From contig JAHENH010000157.1 of assembly GCA_018609935.1 (NCBI GenBank), positions 1-64,000 of the forward strand: a stretch of 64,000 nt of DNA, given 5' to 3'. Numbering within the stretch: position 1 is the first letter of the stretch; every line of letters starts with the position of its first letter. Positions 47,048-56,121 of the stretch are shown in pieces. The notes beneath the pieces were generated by a model, which ran no database searches, was not told where the DNA came from, and worked only from the letters and a program-made list of their open reading frames with translations. Made by a program: the position numbers and the translations under genes. This DNA comes from Halobacteriales archaeon (lineage in GTDB: Archaea > Halobacteriota > Halobacteria > Halorutilales > JAHENH01).

Positions 47048-47700
47048 GAATATGCTAGAGCTTCTTCTATTCTACCAAGTTCAGGTCCTGTTGTCTTTTT
47101 ACCTACAATATATCCATTAGAGTTAGCTAATATACCATTTCCAATAAAAGGAGAACCATAATTAACTGTACCTGTAAAGATTTTTACATTAAATATCTCT
47201 TCTAACATTTTTATTTCCTCTTCAGTAGCTTCAGGGTGTACTAAGACTCCTTTATTGGTAGCTATAGCAACAGATCCTACAGTGTTTAGCCCTGCAATAG
47301 TGCCTTTGTGTGCTTTAACACTTAATGTTTCTTCTATGTTTTTTATTGTTTTTTCAGAAAATCTAGGTGTTACAAGTGCTGCATTATCATTTACTAATAC
47401 TAAGTTTCCAACAGCATTTAGTTTACTTTGTATCTTTAATATGTTTATGTTAATTGATTCTTTGATTTTTTTTATTGTATTATCAGATATTTCTCTAGGT
47501 ACTAATATACCTATGGAATTCCCTGTTGTTAATGCTCCTATAGTAGATGATTTACCGACATTTCCTATATATGTATTTTGTATATCTAGTTCATCTTTTA
47601 GAGTATCTATGTCACCTTTGATGATGTCTGGTGATATAATTAATGAAGAGTCTGTAGCTGTTGCGAAGACCCCTATAAAGTCCTGATCAACCTGTAACAT
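47044..47700 (-). CDS. eif6: Translation initiation factor aIF6
   Basis: A 218-residue aIF6: five quasi-repeats of about 45 residues forming a pentein ring, each containing a strand-hydrophobic-turn like [33 protein letters not shown] and [22 protein letters not shown]. It binds the large ribosomal subunit and stops early joining. It is part of the rpl39e-rpl31e-eif6 cluster, with a 14-base overlap with rpl31e upstream and a four-base overlap with the methyltransferase downstream. Confidence 0.94.
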   Translation of the reverse strand: MLQVDQDFIGVFATATDSSLIISPDIIKGDIDTLKDELDIQNTYIGNVGKSSTIGALTTGNSIGILVPREISDNTIKKIKESININILKIQSKLNAVGNLVLVNDNAALVTPRFSEKTIKNIEETLSVKAHKGTIAGLNTVGSVAIATNKGVLVHPEATEEEIKMLEEIFNVKIFTGTVNYGSPFIGNGILANSNGYIVGKKTTGPELGRIEEALAYS

Positions 47701-47950
47701 CAGCTATTTCTGCCTCAACTATTCCATCATCAAATTTAGCTACTCTAACACGAAGTTTCGAAGGGGGTTTTTTCCGTCCCTTACTCCATAAAGCCTCATT
47801 TATTGAGGGGTCTATATTTATGTCCTCTTTAGGTGTATTTAGATGTTTAGATAGATGTTCACGAACTAATTTTACTGCTTTATCCGCTCTATTACTCTTC
47901 GATGCTTTTCTAACTTCCCTGAGTGGTACTGTTAAAACTCTCTCTTCCAT
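47687..47950 (-). CDS. rpl31e: Ribosomal protein L31e
   Basis: An 87-residue L31e: [35 protein letters not shown] followed by [22 protein letters not shown]. This is near the polypeptide exit tunnel. It is unusually acidic for a ribosomal protein, as in halophiles. It lies between rpl39e and eif6, the standard archaeal order. Confidence 0.95.
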   Translation of the reverse strand: MEERVLTVPLREVRKASKSNRADKAVKLVREHLSKHLNTPKEDINIDPSINEALWSKGRKKPPSKLRVRVAKFDDGIVEAEIADVTG

Positions 47951-48054
47951 TTTCTTATATATCTTTGAAGTTTCTTTAATTAAGTTACTTTCTGTTCTTA
48001 ACTAGGATAGAATGAATAGTATTCAATTAATATATTTTAATCGGGTAGTTCTAG

Positions 48055-48207
48055 TTATTCGTCGATGTCGCTTCTACGCCAATGCCTTCTTTGAGGATGC
48101 TCTGTTACTTCCCCATTTGTCTTTGCTACTACCCAGAGTGGTACTCTCTGGTTTTGGTTCCGAGCCTTTGCGAGTCTTTTTTTCTTGGCTTTATTTTTCT
48201 TTCCCAT
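48055..48207 (-). CDS. rpl39e: Ribosomal protein L39e
   Basis: A 50-residue L39e, [20 protein letters not shown] and [24 protein letters not shown]. The start at 48207 is fixed by homology; the same frame is open much further upstream, into the divergent serS gene, but that part is not coding. It is highly basic, lines the exit tunnel, and begins the L39e-L31e-aIF6 cluster. It is separated from L31e by 104 bases. Confidence 0.95.
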   Translation of the reverse strand: MGKKNKAKKKRLAKARNQNQRVPLWVVAKTNGEVTEHPQRRHWRRSDIDE

Positions 48208-48265
48208 ATTTTTGATTCCGTAACGGTGACTTAAATAGCTGTTCTTACTAATTGGCATAAAAGTA

Positions 48266-49549
48266 ATGTTAGATATACAGGAGTTCCGTGAAAATCCGGA
48301 AAAAATAAAAAAATCCGAAGAAAAGAGAGGTAAAGATCCTTCTAAAGTTGATGATGTAGTAGACTTAGACCAAAGATGGAGGGATACAAGACAAGAACTA
48401 GATAAATTAAGACATAAACGTAATAACCTATCTGATAAAGTAGCGAAGAAAAAAAGAGAAGGAAAAGACGCAACAGAAGAGATAAAAAAGGTTAGGGAGA
48501 TGAAAGACGAAATAAAAAATCTAGAAAATAAAGAAAAAGAACTCAAGAAAAATAGAGATAGAATACGTTATGAGATAGGTAATATATTACATAAATCCGT
48601 TCCTATAGGAGAGGATGAAGAAGACAATGTAGAAATAAGACGGACTGGAAAAACAGAAAAACAATTTGAGGTTATTCCCCACGCTGAATTTGTTCGAAAT
48701 AAAAAATTAGTAGATGAAGAAAAAGCAGGTGAAGTATCTGGTAGTAGGTTTTATTATCTAAAGAAGGATCTAGTTGGATTGAATCTCGCTTTACAACAGT
48801 TTGCAATAGATAAACTTGAAGAAAAAGGATTTCTACCAATGCAGACACCATATATATTGAATGAAGAACAGATGAGTGCAGCTGCTGAACTATCTGATTT
48901 TGAAGAACAACTCTATAAAGTAAAAGAAGAAAACAGAACACAAAAACAAGAAACTGAAGATTCTTACTTAATCGCTACTAGTGAACAAACTCTTGCGTCA
49001 TATCACTATGATGAAATTTTAGAACCAGGTGATCTACCATTGAAATATGCAGGTGTTTCAACATGTTTTAGAAGAGAAGCAGGCAGCCATGGAAAAGATA
49101 CAAAAGGAATATTTAGAGTACATCAATTCGAAAAGATTGAACAATATATATTTTCAAAACCCGAGAACAGTTGGAACTACATAGAAGATCTTAAAGAAAA
49201 CTCTGAAGAAATACTAGAGGATCTTGGCTTAGACTATAGAGTAGTTAATGTTTGTTCTGGAGATATGAACGATAATGCAGCTAAAAAATATGATCTTGAA
49301 GCATGGTTTCCAAGCCAGAATAAGTACAGAGAACTGGTAAGCTGTAGTAATTGTACTAGTTATCAAGCAAGAAAACTAAATATAAGGGTAAGAGGGGAAA
49401 ACAATCCAACAATACATACATTAAACGCTACTGCATTAGCTATTCAACGAACTATATGCGCTATATTAGAACAAAACCAAAAGGAAAACGGAAAAGTAGA
49501 AATTCCAAGTGTCTTGGAAGATTATTTCAATAAAAAAGAAATAGTGTGA
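48266..49549 (+). CDS. serS: Seryl-tRNA synthetase
   Basis: A 427-residue class II synthetase of the common (bacterial/eukaryotic-like) type, not the rare methanogen form. The N-terminal antiparallel coiled coil (about 30-110) binds the long arm of tRNA-Ser. The core has motif 2, [27 protein letters not shown], and motif 3 near [25 protein letters not shown] binds serine. A matching tRNA-Ser gene is at 16482. It is divergent from rpl39e, with 58 bases between. Confidence 0.96.
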   Translation: MLDIQEFRENPEKIKKSEEKRGKDPSKVDDVVDLDQRWRDTRQELDKLRHKRNNLSDKVAKKKREGKDATEEIKKVREMKDEIKNLENKEKELKKNRDRIRYEIGNILHKSVPIGEDEEDNVEIRRTGKTEKQFEVIPHAEFVRNKKLVDEEKAGEVSGSRFYYLKKDLVGLNLALQQFAIDKLEEKGFLPMQTPYILNEEQMSAAAELSDFEEQLYKVKEENRTQKQETEDSYLIATSEQTLASYHYDEILEPGDLPLKYAGVSTCFRREAGSHGKDTKGIFRVHQFEKIEQYIFSKPENSWNYIEDLKENSEEILEDLGLDYRVVNVCSGDMNDNAAKKYDLEAWFPSQNKYRELVSCSNCTSYQARKLNIRVRGENNPTIHTLNATALAIQRTICAILEQNQKENGKVEIPSVLEDYFNKKEIV

Positions 49550-49985
49550 CATTGTCCTCGCCCTGAATGGTGATAATTCTGACAGAGTCACCAACTCTCC
49601 AGTTCGAAAAGTCTTTGAATGTTCCTGTCTTCTCACCTGCTTTTTGTCTTTATACAGACACAGAAGCTGGCGTCAAATAGCTACTGGTTTAGGAAGTTAT
49701 CACAGAACTTCATGGCTTCAAAATCAACTTCCTTCCCTTACCTACAACCAATACTTAAAAAACAAACTTATAATTTGTTATTCTATAGAAATTTATGATC
49801 TATATATTCTATAGATTTGTAAATTAATCTATTGTATTCTCTAAAATAGGATCGTATTAACTCACTTACAAACCTATAGGGAGATAAATGTTAAATTACT
49901 ATCATTTAATTATATTTAGATAAATATTGATAATCATATAACTAAAAATATATGCATGTCAGTTATTATTATGGCTATTTTCATT
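49550..49985. other. Gene-free stretch with a GC-richer island
   Basis: The first 200 bases after serS are richer in G and C than the rest. The segment starting CATTGTCCTCGCCCTGAA resembles the right ends of IS200/IS605-type elements. Reading the complementary strand gives a protein-like stretch (FSNWRVGDSVRIITIQGED) without a start, which could be a gene fragment. From 49760 to 49985 it is very AT-rich with nothing recognisable. Confidence 0.35.
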
Positions 49986-50001
49986 AGAAACATTTATAAA
50001 T
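49986..50001 (+). promoter_or_regulatory. Archaeal BRE/TATA promoter of the regulator gene
   Basis: GAAACATTTATAAATT contains a purine-rich BRE-like GAAA followed by TTTATAAA. A start site about 25 bases on (near 50025) leaves a short leader with AGGAATGACAGG before the GTG. This is the clearest promoter in the window. Confidence 0.5.
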
Positions 50002-50037
50002 TGGAGAATTTTAATATAGACCAGATAGGAATGACAG

Positions 50038-50319
50038 GTGACTGTTTTTGCCATCGACGGAGCGACTGAGAAGGTAGAAGAACTTCCACCAAGTGCTAAA
50101 TTAGTTTTAAAAGTACTAGAGTATAATGGAGAGATGACTCAGGGAGAAATAGCTGAAGAAGCAAGACTATCAAGAAGAACTATAAGAGATGCACTAAGTA
50201 GGCTAAGAAACGAGAAACTAGTAGCTAAAGTTCCATGTCTTGAGGATGCAAGAAAATCATTCTACGAGATAGAAGTCAACTCTCAAGATACTACAGAAAA
50301 ACAAGAAATCACCAAATGA
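50038..50319 (+). CDS. Small winged-helix (MarR/ArsR-like) regulator
   Basis: A 93-residue protein starting from GTG. The HTH is clear: LPPSAKLVLKVLEYNGEMTQGEIAEEARLSRRTIRDALSRLRNEKLV, then a wing with DARKSFYEIEV. It is very like a widespread haloarchaeal family of single-domain regulators whose targets are mostly unknown. It follows a good promoter and precedes a structured non-coding block and the rhodanese gene, either of which may be under its control. Confidence 0.85.
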   Translation: MTVFAIDGATEKVEELPPSAKLVLKVLEYNGEMTQGEIAEEARLSRRTIRDALSRLRNEKLVAKVPCLEDARKSFYEIEVNSQDTTEKQEITK

Positions 50320-50437
50320 AATAGTAGCAGCCAGATCGCTAAATACAAAACAATATTCTTCTCCCTAACTAAATATATATATATATCATACTTCTTACCT
50401 AACTAAAGAATGTAAACTACTCAAGACATCAAGAATC

Positions 50438-50696
50438 GGGGATTCCCCAAGATCTCGGAGTTAACATACTCCACACAGCCACTGTATTACAAAACCAAAT
50501 GACTGTCTCGAGTTGGGCCACCACGTTCACAGTACTCGAAACTCCTCGTCTCACCAGTATATGAAATTTGAGAAAGGAGTTATCTCCGACAAATCAACAT
50601 ACTAAGTAGGATTACGTAAATACTTCAATGCAATTCACCTCCGTTCGTAAATCTTAGGATTTACAAGCCATCAAGACGAAAAGTCTTGAAACGGAG
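50438..50696 (+). ncRNA. Candidate structured RNA or insertion-element relic
   Basis: Several perfect nested stems lie in about 260 bases. GGGG/CCCC pair at 50438-50448 and GGAGT/ACTCC at 50457-50472. AACTCCT/AGGAGTT (50540-50546, 50575-50581) enclose TCTCA/TGAGA. CTCCGTT/AACGGAG (50639-50645, 50690-50696) close a three-way junction holding GTAAATC-TTAG-GATTTAC and CAAGAC-GAAAA-GTCTTG. An A/T alternating stretch at 50371-50386 could be a TATA box about 30 bases before. It is not tRNA, and I could not match SRP or RNase P motifs. An IS200/IS605 guide-RNA relic on either strand is the main alternative. Confidence 0.4.
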
Positions 50697-50830
50697 TAAA
50701 GCCTTCGAGGTACTCTAGCTGTTTCTTTAGACTACAGGTTTCAAACTATCACAAAAATAGTTAGATAACTAATATAGGCAAGTTCTGCCGGTATCGAGAG
50801 GGTTTTTAAAAACCCTAAAATACAAGTTAT

Positions 50831-51682
50831 ATGTCATATGCAAAAGACGTACTAGTCGATGCAGACTGGGTAGAAGAACGCCTAGACCAATTCCAAAACG
50901 ATAACCCAGACCTAAGACTCATAGAAGTGGACGTTGACACTGAAAGCTATGAGGAATCACACGCTCCAGGAGCTATAGGTTTCAACTGGGAAGAAGACCT
51001 TGAAGATCAAATTAAGAGAGACATACTAAGAAAGGAAGATTTTGAAGAGCTTCTTGGATCAAATGGAATTACTGAAGATTCAACAGTTGTATTCTATGGA
51101 GATAACTCAAACTGGTTCGCAACCTATTCATACTGGTTGTTTAAGTATTATGGACATGAAGACGCATATCTATTAGATGGAGGTAGAGATTACTGGATAG
51201 AAAATGATTATCCTACTACTGCAGAAAAACCTAGTTTCAGTGAACGTCAATATAATGCAAGAGGTCCCTTTGAATCAATAAGAGCCTATAGAGATGAAGT
51301 AGAAAAGGCCATAGATAGAGGAGTTCCATTAGTAGATGTAAGATCTCCTGAAGAATTTTCTGGAGAAGTCTTAGCTCCACCAGGACTTCAAGAGACAGCT
51401 CAACGTGGAGGTCATATACCTGGAGCAGAAAATATCTCTTGGTCGGAAGCCGTAAATGATGATGGTACATTCAAATCTGCTGATGAACTAGAAGACATAT
51501 ATAAAGAAAAAGGTATAACTGAAGATCAAAAAGTGATTGCGTATTGTCGTATAGGAGAAAGATCAGCTGTTACATGGTTCGTACTTAAAGAACTGCTTGG
51601 CTATGAAGACGTAGCTAACTATGATGGTTCATGGACAGAATGGGGAAATCTAGTTGACGCTCCAGTAGAAACGGGAGAATAA
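50831..51682 (+). CDS. Thiosulfate sulfurtransferase (two-domain rhodanese)
   Basis: A 283-residue tandem rhodanese. The N-terminal inactive domain begins LVDADWVEERLDQF and has FYGDNSNWFATYSYWLFKYYGHEDAYLLDGGRDYW. The C-terminal domain has LVDVRSPEEFSGE and the active loop AYCRIGERSAVT with the catalytic Cys, followed by NYDGSWTEWGN. It moves sulphur from thiosulphate to an acceptor such as cyanide or thiols. CRIGERS is close to the CRxGxRS form of thiosulphate sulphurtransferases. It is preceded by the structured block. Confidence 0.92.
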   Translation: MSYAKDVLVDADWVEERLDQFQNDNPDLRLIEVDVDTESYEESHAPGAIGFNWEEDLEDQIKRDILRKEDFEELLGSNGITEDSTVVFYGDNSNWFATYSYWLFKYYGHEDAYLLDGGRDYWIENDYPTTAEKPSFSERQYNARGPFESIRAYRDEVEKAIDRGVPLVDVRSPEEFSGEVLAPPGLQETAQRGGHIPGAENISWSEAVNDDGTFKSADELEDIYKEKGITEDQKVIAYCRIGERSAVTWFVLKELLGYEDVANYDGSWTEWGNLVDAPVETGE

Positions 51683-51710
51683 ACTATATCTTATTTAATT
51701 TTTTTAAAGC

Positions 51711-52331
51711 CTAGCAGACTGGTTTTGGATTAATACCAAGTCCTTCAAGTGTTTCTGCATAATTACTATATACAATATCTATTGTTTTTTTTGCTGTTCT
51801 CTCAGGTATACCCCAATCTTTACAAGTTTTATTTAACATTTTTTTAGTTTTGTCCAATATTTCTTTATTATCTTTTCTCATTTCACGGAATATATCAGCT
51901 CTTTTTTCCTCACCTCTACCTACAAAGAAAACAGTAGTCTGTTTCAATGTATTATCACTAACTAAAGATCTACCAATAAGTGCACCTAACCTTTCTTGAG
52001 TGGCTTCTAACGACCTCATATATTCATGTAAGGATGAATTATCAATAGGGCTATATCTATTATTTATCTCTTTTTCAACTTTTTTTAGATGTCCTTTTTC
52101 GATAGACTCAAAATCATTTAGGTTTTCTTTTATTTCACTATTTTTTTCTGATTTCTTCCAAGCTTGGAAAGTTTTTATTGCAGAATTTTCTGAATTAATC
52201 GTCTCTTTTAATATATTTTCTACGTCGATCTCACCATCAGTTTGTGCTAAAAGATTTTTAGATGAATTTAAACGGCTTAGCTCTGTTTTCTTTTCTACTT
52301 CTATATTTTCTACCAGTTCTTCAGCTTCCAT
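51711..52331 (-). CDS. Ferritin/rubrerythrin-like protein
   Basis: A 206-residue all-helical protein. The helices contain Glu/His pairs (ETINSENSAIKTFQAW, then FESIEKGHLKKVEKE) that could bind a di-iron centre. The end reads LEGLGINPKPVC, a tail I know from a haloarchaeal family annotated rubrerythrin-like or transcription antitermination. It lacks the rubredoxin domain of true rubrerythrin. The role may be iron or peroxide handling; this is inference. It converges on the rhodanese gene and is divergent from rpoH. Confidence 0.65.
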   Translation of the reverse strand: MEAEELVENIEVEKKTELSRLNSSKNLLAQTDGEIDVENILKETINSENSAIKTFQAWKKSEKNSEIKENLNDFESIEKGHLKKVEKEINNRYSPIDNSSLHEYMRSLEATQERLGALIGRSLVSDNTLKQTTVFFVGRGEEKRADIFREMRKDNKEILDKTKKMLNKTCKDWGIPERTAKKTIDIVYSNYAETLEGLGINPKPVC

Positions 52332-52338
52332 AGAAAAG

Positions 52339-52370
52339 AAAAGTTAAAAAAGAAAAAAAGTTTAACTTTT
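52339..52370. repeat. 10-bp inverted repeat before rpoH
   Basis: AAAAGTTAAA (52339-52348) and TTTAACTTTT (52361-52370) form perfect arms around a 12-base A/G-rich spacer. They sit in the 59-base gap between the divergent ferritin-like gene and rpoH, so a regulator or TATA/BRE-binding protein could use them. In AT-rich DNA a chance match is possible. Confidence 0.3.
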
Positions 52371-52390
52371 CAATTGCGTAAAATAATGTA

Positions 52391-52621
52391 ATGGCTTCTG
52401 AGACTAAAAAACATGAGATGGTTCCAGAACATGAAATATTGGAAGAAAAAGAGGTGGAACAAGTACTTGAAAAATATGGAACAAAGAAAGAAAAATTACC
52501 AAAGATAAAAGAAAAAGATTCAGCAATAGAGGATAAAGACGTATCTAAAGGAGATATAATAAAAGTTACAAGAAATTCTGAAACTGCAGGTAAAGCAGTT
52601 ATCTATAGAATAGTAGTTTAA
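52391..52621 (+). CDS. rpoH: RNA polymerase subunit H (Rpo5)
   Basis: A 76-residue H subunit: HEMVPEHEILEEKEVEQVLEKYG, then LPKIKEKDSAIEDKDVSKGDIIKVTRNSETAGKAVIYRIVV, the C-terminal domain of eukaryotic Rpb5. It starts the operon rpoH-rpoB2-rpoB1-rpoA1-rpoA2, the normal archaeal order, and overlaps rpoB2 by one base. Confidence 0.96.
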   Translation: MASETKKHEMVPEHEILEEKEVEQVLEKYGTKKEKLPKIKEKDSAIEDKDVSKGDIIKVTRNSETAGKAVIYRIVV

Positions 52622-54246
52622 TGGTAGACAGGAGAAAGCTTTCTGAGGCTTATTTCGATAAGAGTAAACTGTCGGGCCACCATATAAATACTTTTAATCA
52701 TTTTTTAGATTATGGAATGCAGAGAGTGGTGGACGAACAAGAAGCTATAGAAGCTAGCACAGGAGACGAAGACGTATTTGTAAGACTTGGAGCAGTTAGA
52801 GTGGAGACCCCTAAGGTGCACGAAGCAGGCGGAGGAGAAAAAGTTCTCTTTCCCCATGAAGCTAGACTTAGGAATATAACATATAGCGCACCAGTGTGGC
52901 TGGAAATGCAGGTTGTAGAAGAAGGACTCGAACATGAACCCGAAATAGTAAAAATAGGTGAGCTTCCAATGATGGTAGGTAGTAAAAGATGCAACCTAGA
53001 TAGGCGTGCCTATCTAAGACACCAAGAAGAAAGAAAACAAACAGAACTTCAAGAAGCAAAAAGAAAAGAATGGGAAAACTGGAAAGACGAATGGCCACCA
53101 TATAGCCCAAGAGAACCTCTAAATGACGAAAAACTAGTTCAAAGAGGGGAAGACCCAGTAGACCCTGGAGGATATTTCATTGTAAATGGAAGTGAAAGAG
53201 TTCTAGTAGCTACAGAAGATCTCTCACCAAATACAATACTTGCGGAAAAAGACGAAAAATATGGAGGGGAAATAGAAAGAGCAAAAGTATTCTCACATAG
53301 AGAAGGATATAGAGCACTAGTAGCAGTAGAAAGAGGTCTTGATTCATTATTAAAAGTTGATATACCAAGTGTAAAACAAGATGTAAGTTTTGTCCCACTA
53401 GTTAAGGCCCTTGGACTAGAAGAAGACCAAGAAATAGTCAACGCAGTATCAGATGACCCAGATATAGTTAAATTTATGCTTGAAAATCTTGAAGAATCCG
53501 AGGCAAAAAGTGGAGATGATGCATTTGAAATAATCTCTAAACAGATAGCCAAAGGACAAGCAAAAGAATACAGAGAAAGAAGAACAGAACATGTATTGGA
53601 AAGATACCTTCTACCCCATCTAAACATAATAAGTGAAGATGAACAAAGGATAAAGATTTCAAAAGCACATTATCTCTGCAGAATGGCGGAAGTCTGCTTT
53701 GAGTTAGCCCTTGAACGTAGAAAAGAAGACGATAAAGACCATTATGCAAATAAACTTTTGAGAGTTAGCGGAGATCTAATGGAAGATTTATTCAGAGTAG
53801 CACTAAGTAAACTAGCCAGAGATATAAGATATCAGCTTGAACGAGCCGAAATGCGTGAAAGAGAGCTAAGACCTAAAACTATAGTTAGAGCTGATGTCTT
53901 AACAGAAAGACTAGAACATCCCCTAGCTACAGGAAACTGGGTTGGTGGAAGAACAGGTGTTGCCCAACTTCTAGATAGATCCGATCATATGTCAGCACTC
54001 AGCCATCTTAGACGTCTGAGATCACCTCTCTCAAGAGGGCAGCCTCACTTTGAAGCAAGAGACCTACATTCAACCCAGTGGGGAAGAATATGTCCAAATG
54101 AAACACCTGAAGGACCTAACTGTGGTTTAGTTAAGAATTTCGCTCAAGCAGTAGATATCTCGAAAGGTGTCGAAAGAATTGAACAAGTAGAAGAAAAGCT
54201 GTCAGAGCTTGGAGTGGAAAGAATAGGTAGAACAAACGGAAGATAA
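52621..54246 (+). CDS. rpoB2: RNA polymerase subunit B'' (Rpo2N)
   Basis: A 541-residue N-terminal half of subunit B. It contains [46 protein letters not shown] and ends with [70 protein letters not shown], the fork-loop and rifampicin-site region. The B subunit is split between this and the next gene, as in Halobacteria and methanogens. Coupled to rpoH by overlap. Confidence 0.96.
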   Translation: MVDRRKLSEAYFDKSKLSGHHINTFNHFLDYGMQRVVDEQEAIEASTGDEDVFVRLGAVRVETPKVHEAGGGEKVLFPHEARLRNITYSAPVWLEMQVVEEGLEHEPEIVKIGELPMMVGSKRCNLDRRAYLRHQEERKQTELQEAKRKEWENWKDEWPPYSPREPLNDEKLVQRGEDPVDPGGYFIVNGSERVLVATEDLSPNTILAEKDEKYGGEIERAKVFSHREGYRALVAVERGLDSLLKVDIPSVKQDVSFVPLVKALGLEEDQEIVNAVSDDPDIVKFMLENLEESEAKSGDDAFEIISKQIAKGQAKEYRERRTEHVLERYLLPHLNIISEDEQRIKISKAHYLCRMAEVCFELALERRKEDDKDHYANKLLRVSGDLMEDLFRVALSKLARDIRYQLERAEMRERELRPKTIVRADVLTERLEHPLATGNWVGGRTGVAQLLDRSDHMSALSHLRRLRSPLSRGQPHFEARDLHSTQWGRICPNETPEGPNCGLVKNFAQAVDISKGVERIEQVEEKLSELGVERIGRTNGR

Positions 54247-54251
54247 AAAAA

Positions 54252-56066
54252 ATGTCAGGAAAAATATATCTGAACGGTTCCTTAATAGGAACCCACGAAA
54301 ACCCTAGAGAGCTTACAGAAAAACTAAGAGAAGAAAGAAGAAATAACAGCCTTGATAGCGAAGTAAATATAGCATATGAAGAAAGTACAGGAGAAGTATT
54401 AATTAAGGCTAGTTCAGGTAGGGCAAGACGTCCATTAATAGTAGTAGAAAATGGAGAACCAGTTGTAACTGAAGAACAAATAGACGCACTAGAAAAAGAA
54501 GAAATTGAATTTGAAGACCTAATACAAAAAGGAGGTATAGAATTTCTAGATGCAAAAGAAGAGGAAAATGCTTTAATTGCAGTAAATGAAGAAGACCTAA
54601 CAGATAACCACACACATCTAGAACTGGATCCGTCATTAATTTTAGGAGTGGCTGCCGGAATAACTCCTTACCCCGAACACAATGCTAGCCCAAGAAACAC
54701 AATGGGTTCTTCAATGATAAAACAAACACTAGGATTACCTTCAGCAAACTTTAAAGTTAGATCAGACAGCCAAGGTAATGTACTACATTATCCTCAGCTA
54801 CCACTAGTTAAAACATTAACCATAGATGCAGTAGGATATGACGAACGTCCAGCAGGACAAAACTTTGTTGTAGCGGTAATGAGCTATGAAGGATACAATA
54901 TAGAAGACGCGTTAATATTAAACAAAGGCAGTATAGACAGAGGTCTAGCTAGATCCCACTTTTTCAGACTGTATGAAGCAGGTGAACGAAGCTATCCAGG
55001 AGGGCAAAAAGATAATTTTGAAATACCAGATAGTGAAGTAAGGGGATATAAAGGAGAGGAAGAATATAAATACCTAGACGAAGACGGTCTTATAAACCCT
55101 GAAACAGAAGTAAAAGGAAATGATGTATTAGTAGGGAAAACATCCCCCCCTAGATTTTTAGAGGAACCAGAAGACGTCAGTGGTCTATCACCACAGAAAA
55201 GAAGAGAGACATCTACAACTGTAAGATCAAACGAATCAGGCATAGTTGATATGGTATCATTGATGGAAGACGATGAAGGAAGCAAGTTAACTAAAGTAAG
55301 AGTCAGAGATGAAAGACTACCTGAGATAGGTGATAAATTTGCAAGTAGACATGGACAAAAAGGAATAGCAGGAGCTATAGTACCACAAGAAAACATGCCA
55401 TTCACTGAAGACGGTGTTGTACCTGACTTAATAATAAATCCTCATGCTTTACCTTCAAGGATGACAGTTGGACATGTACTTGAGATGTTAGGTGGGAAAG
55501 TAGGATCCCTTGAGGGAAGAAGAGTGGACGGAACAGCCTTTGTAGGTGAAGATGAAGAAGATCTACGTGACAGTTTAGAAGAAAAGGGATTTAAAAGATC
55601 CGGAAAAGAGAAAATGTATTCAGGTACAACTGGTGAAAAAATAGAAGCAGAGATCTATACAGGTGTGATAATGTATGAAAAACTACATCATCTAGTCAAA
55701 AATAAAATACACGCCAGATCTAGAGGTCCAGTACAAGTTCTAACTAGACAGCCCACCGAAGGAAGAGCAAGAGAAGGAGGGCTACGTATAGGAGAAATGG
55801 AAAGAGATGTGCTGATAGGACACGGTGCAGCTCTAGCATTAAAAGATAGGTTACTAGATGAATCAGACCTAGATACTGTACCAGTATGTTCTAAATGTGG
55901 TATGGTAGCTACAGAAGATATTAGACAGGATAGAATATATTGTGAAAGATGTGGTGAAGAAACAGAAATATATGATATAGAAATGAGTTACGCGTTTAAA
56001 CTTTTACTAGATGAGATGAAGTCGTTAGGTATAAAATCAACACTTGAACTTAAAGATGCAATATAA
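54252..56066 (+). CDS. rpoB1: RNA polymerase subunit B' (Rpo2C)
   Basis: A 604-residue C-terminal half of subunit B. It holds [65 protein letters not shown] and a C-terminal zinc site ([23 protein letters not shown]). [17 protein letters not shown] and [33 protein letters not shown] complete it. It starts five bases after rpoB2 ends. Catalytic-site residues contacting RNA are all present. Confidence 0.96.
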   Translation: MSGKIYLNGSLIGTHENPRELTEKLREERRNNSLDSEVNIAYEESTGEVLIKASSGRARRPLIVVENGEPVVTEEQIDALEKEEIEFEDLIQKGGIEFLDAKEEENALIAVNEEDLTDNHTHLELDPSLILGVAAGITPYPEHNASPRNTMGSSMIKQTLGLPSANFKVRSDSQGNVLHYPQLPLVKTLTIDAVGYDERPAGQNFVVAVMSYEGYNIEDALILNKGSIDRGLARSHFFRLYEAGERSYPGGQKDNFEIPDSEVRGYKGEEEYKYLDEDGLINPETEVKGNDVLVGKTSPPRFLEEPEDVSGLSPQKRRETSTTVRSNESGIVDMVSLMEDDEGSKLTKVRVRDERLPEIGDKFASRHGQKGIAGAIVPQENMPFTEDGVVPDLIINPHALPSRMTVGHVLEMLGGKVGSLEGRRVDGTAFVGEDEEDLRDSLEEKGFKRSGKEKMYSGTTGEKIEAEIYTGVIMYEKLHHLVKNKIHARSRGPVQVLTRQPTEGRAREGGLRIGEMERDVLIGHGAALALKDRLLDESDLDTVPVCSKCGMVATEDIRQDRIYCERCGEETEIYDIEMSYAFKLLLDEMKSLGIKSTLELKDAI

Positions 56067-56121
56067 AAAATACAAGTTGTCGTAATATGAAAGAAAATAA
56101 AAGGAAAATAAATAAAATAAA

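Noticed and set aside
48208..48546. N-terminal extension in frame with L39e
   Set aside because: It lies opposite the coiled-coil part of serS and has a low-complexity Ser/Phe composition; L39e is a 50-residue protein.
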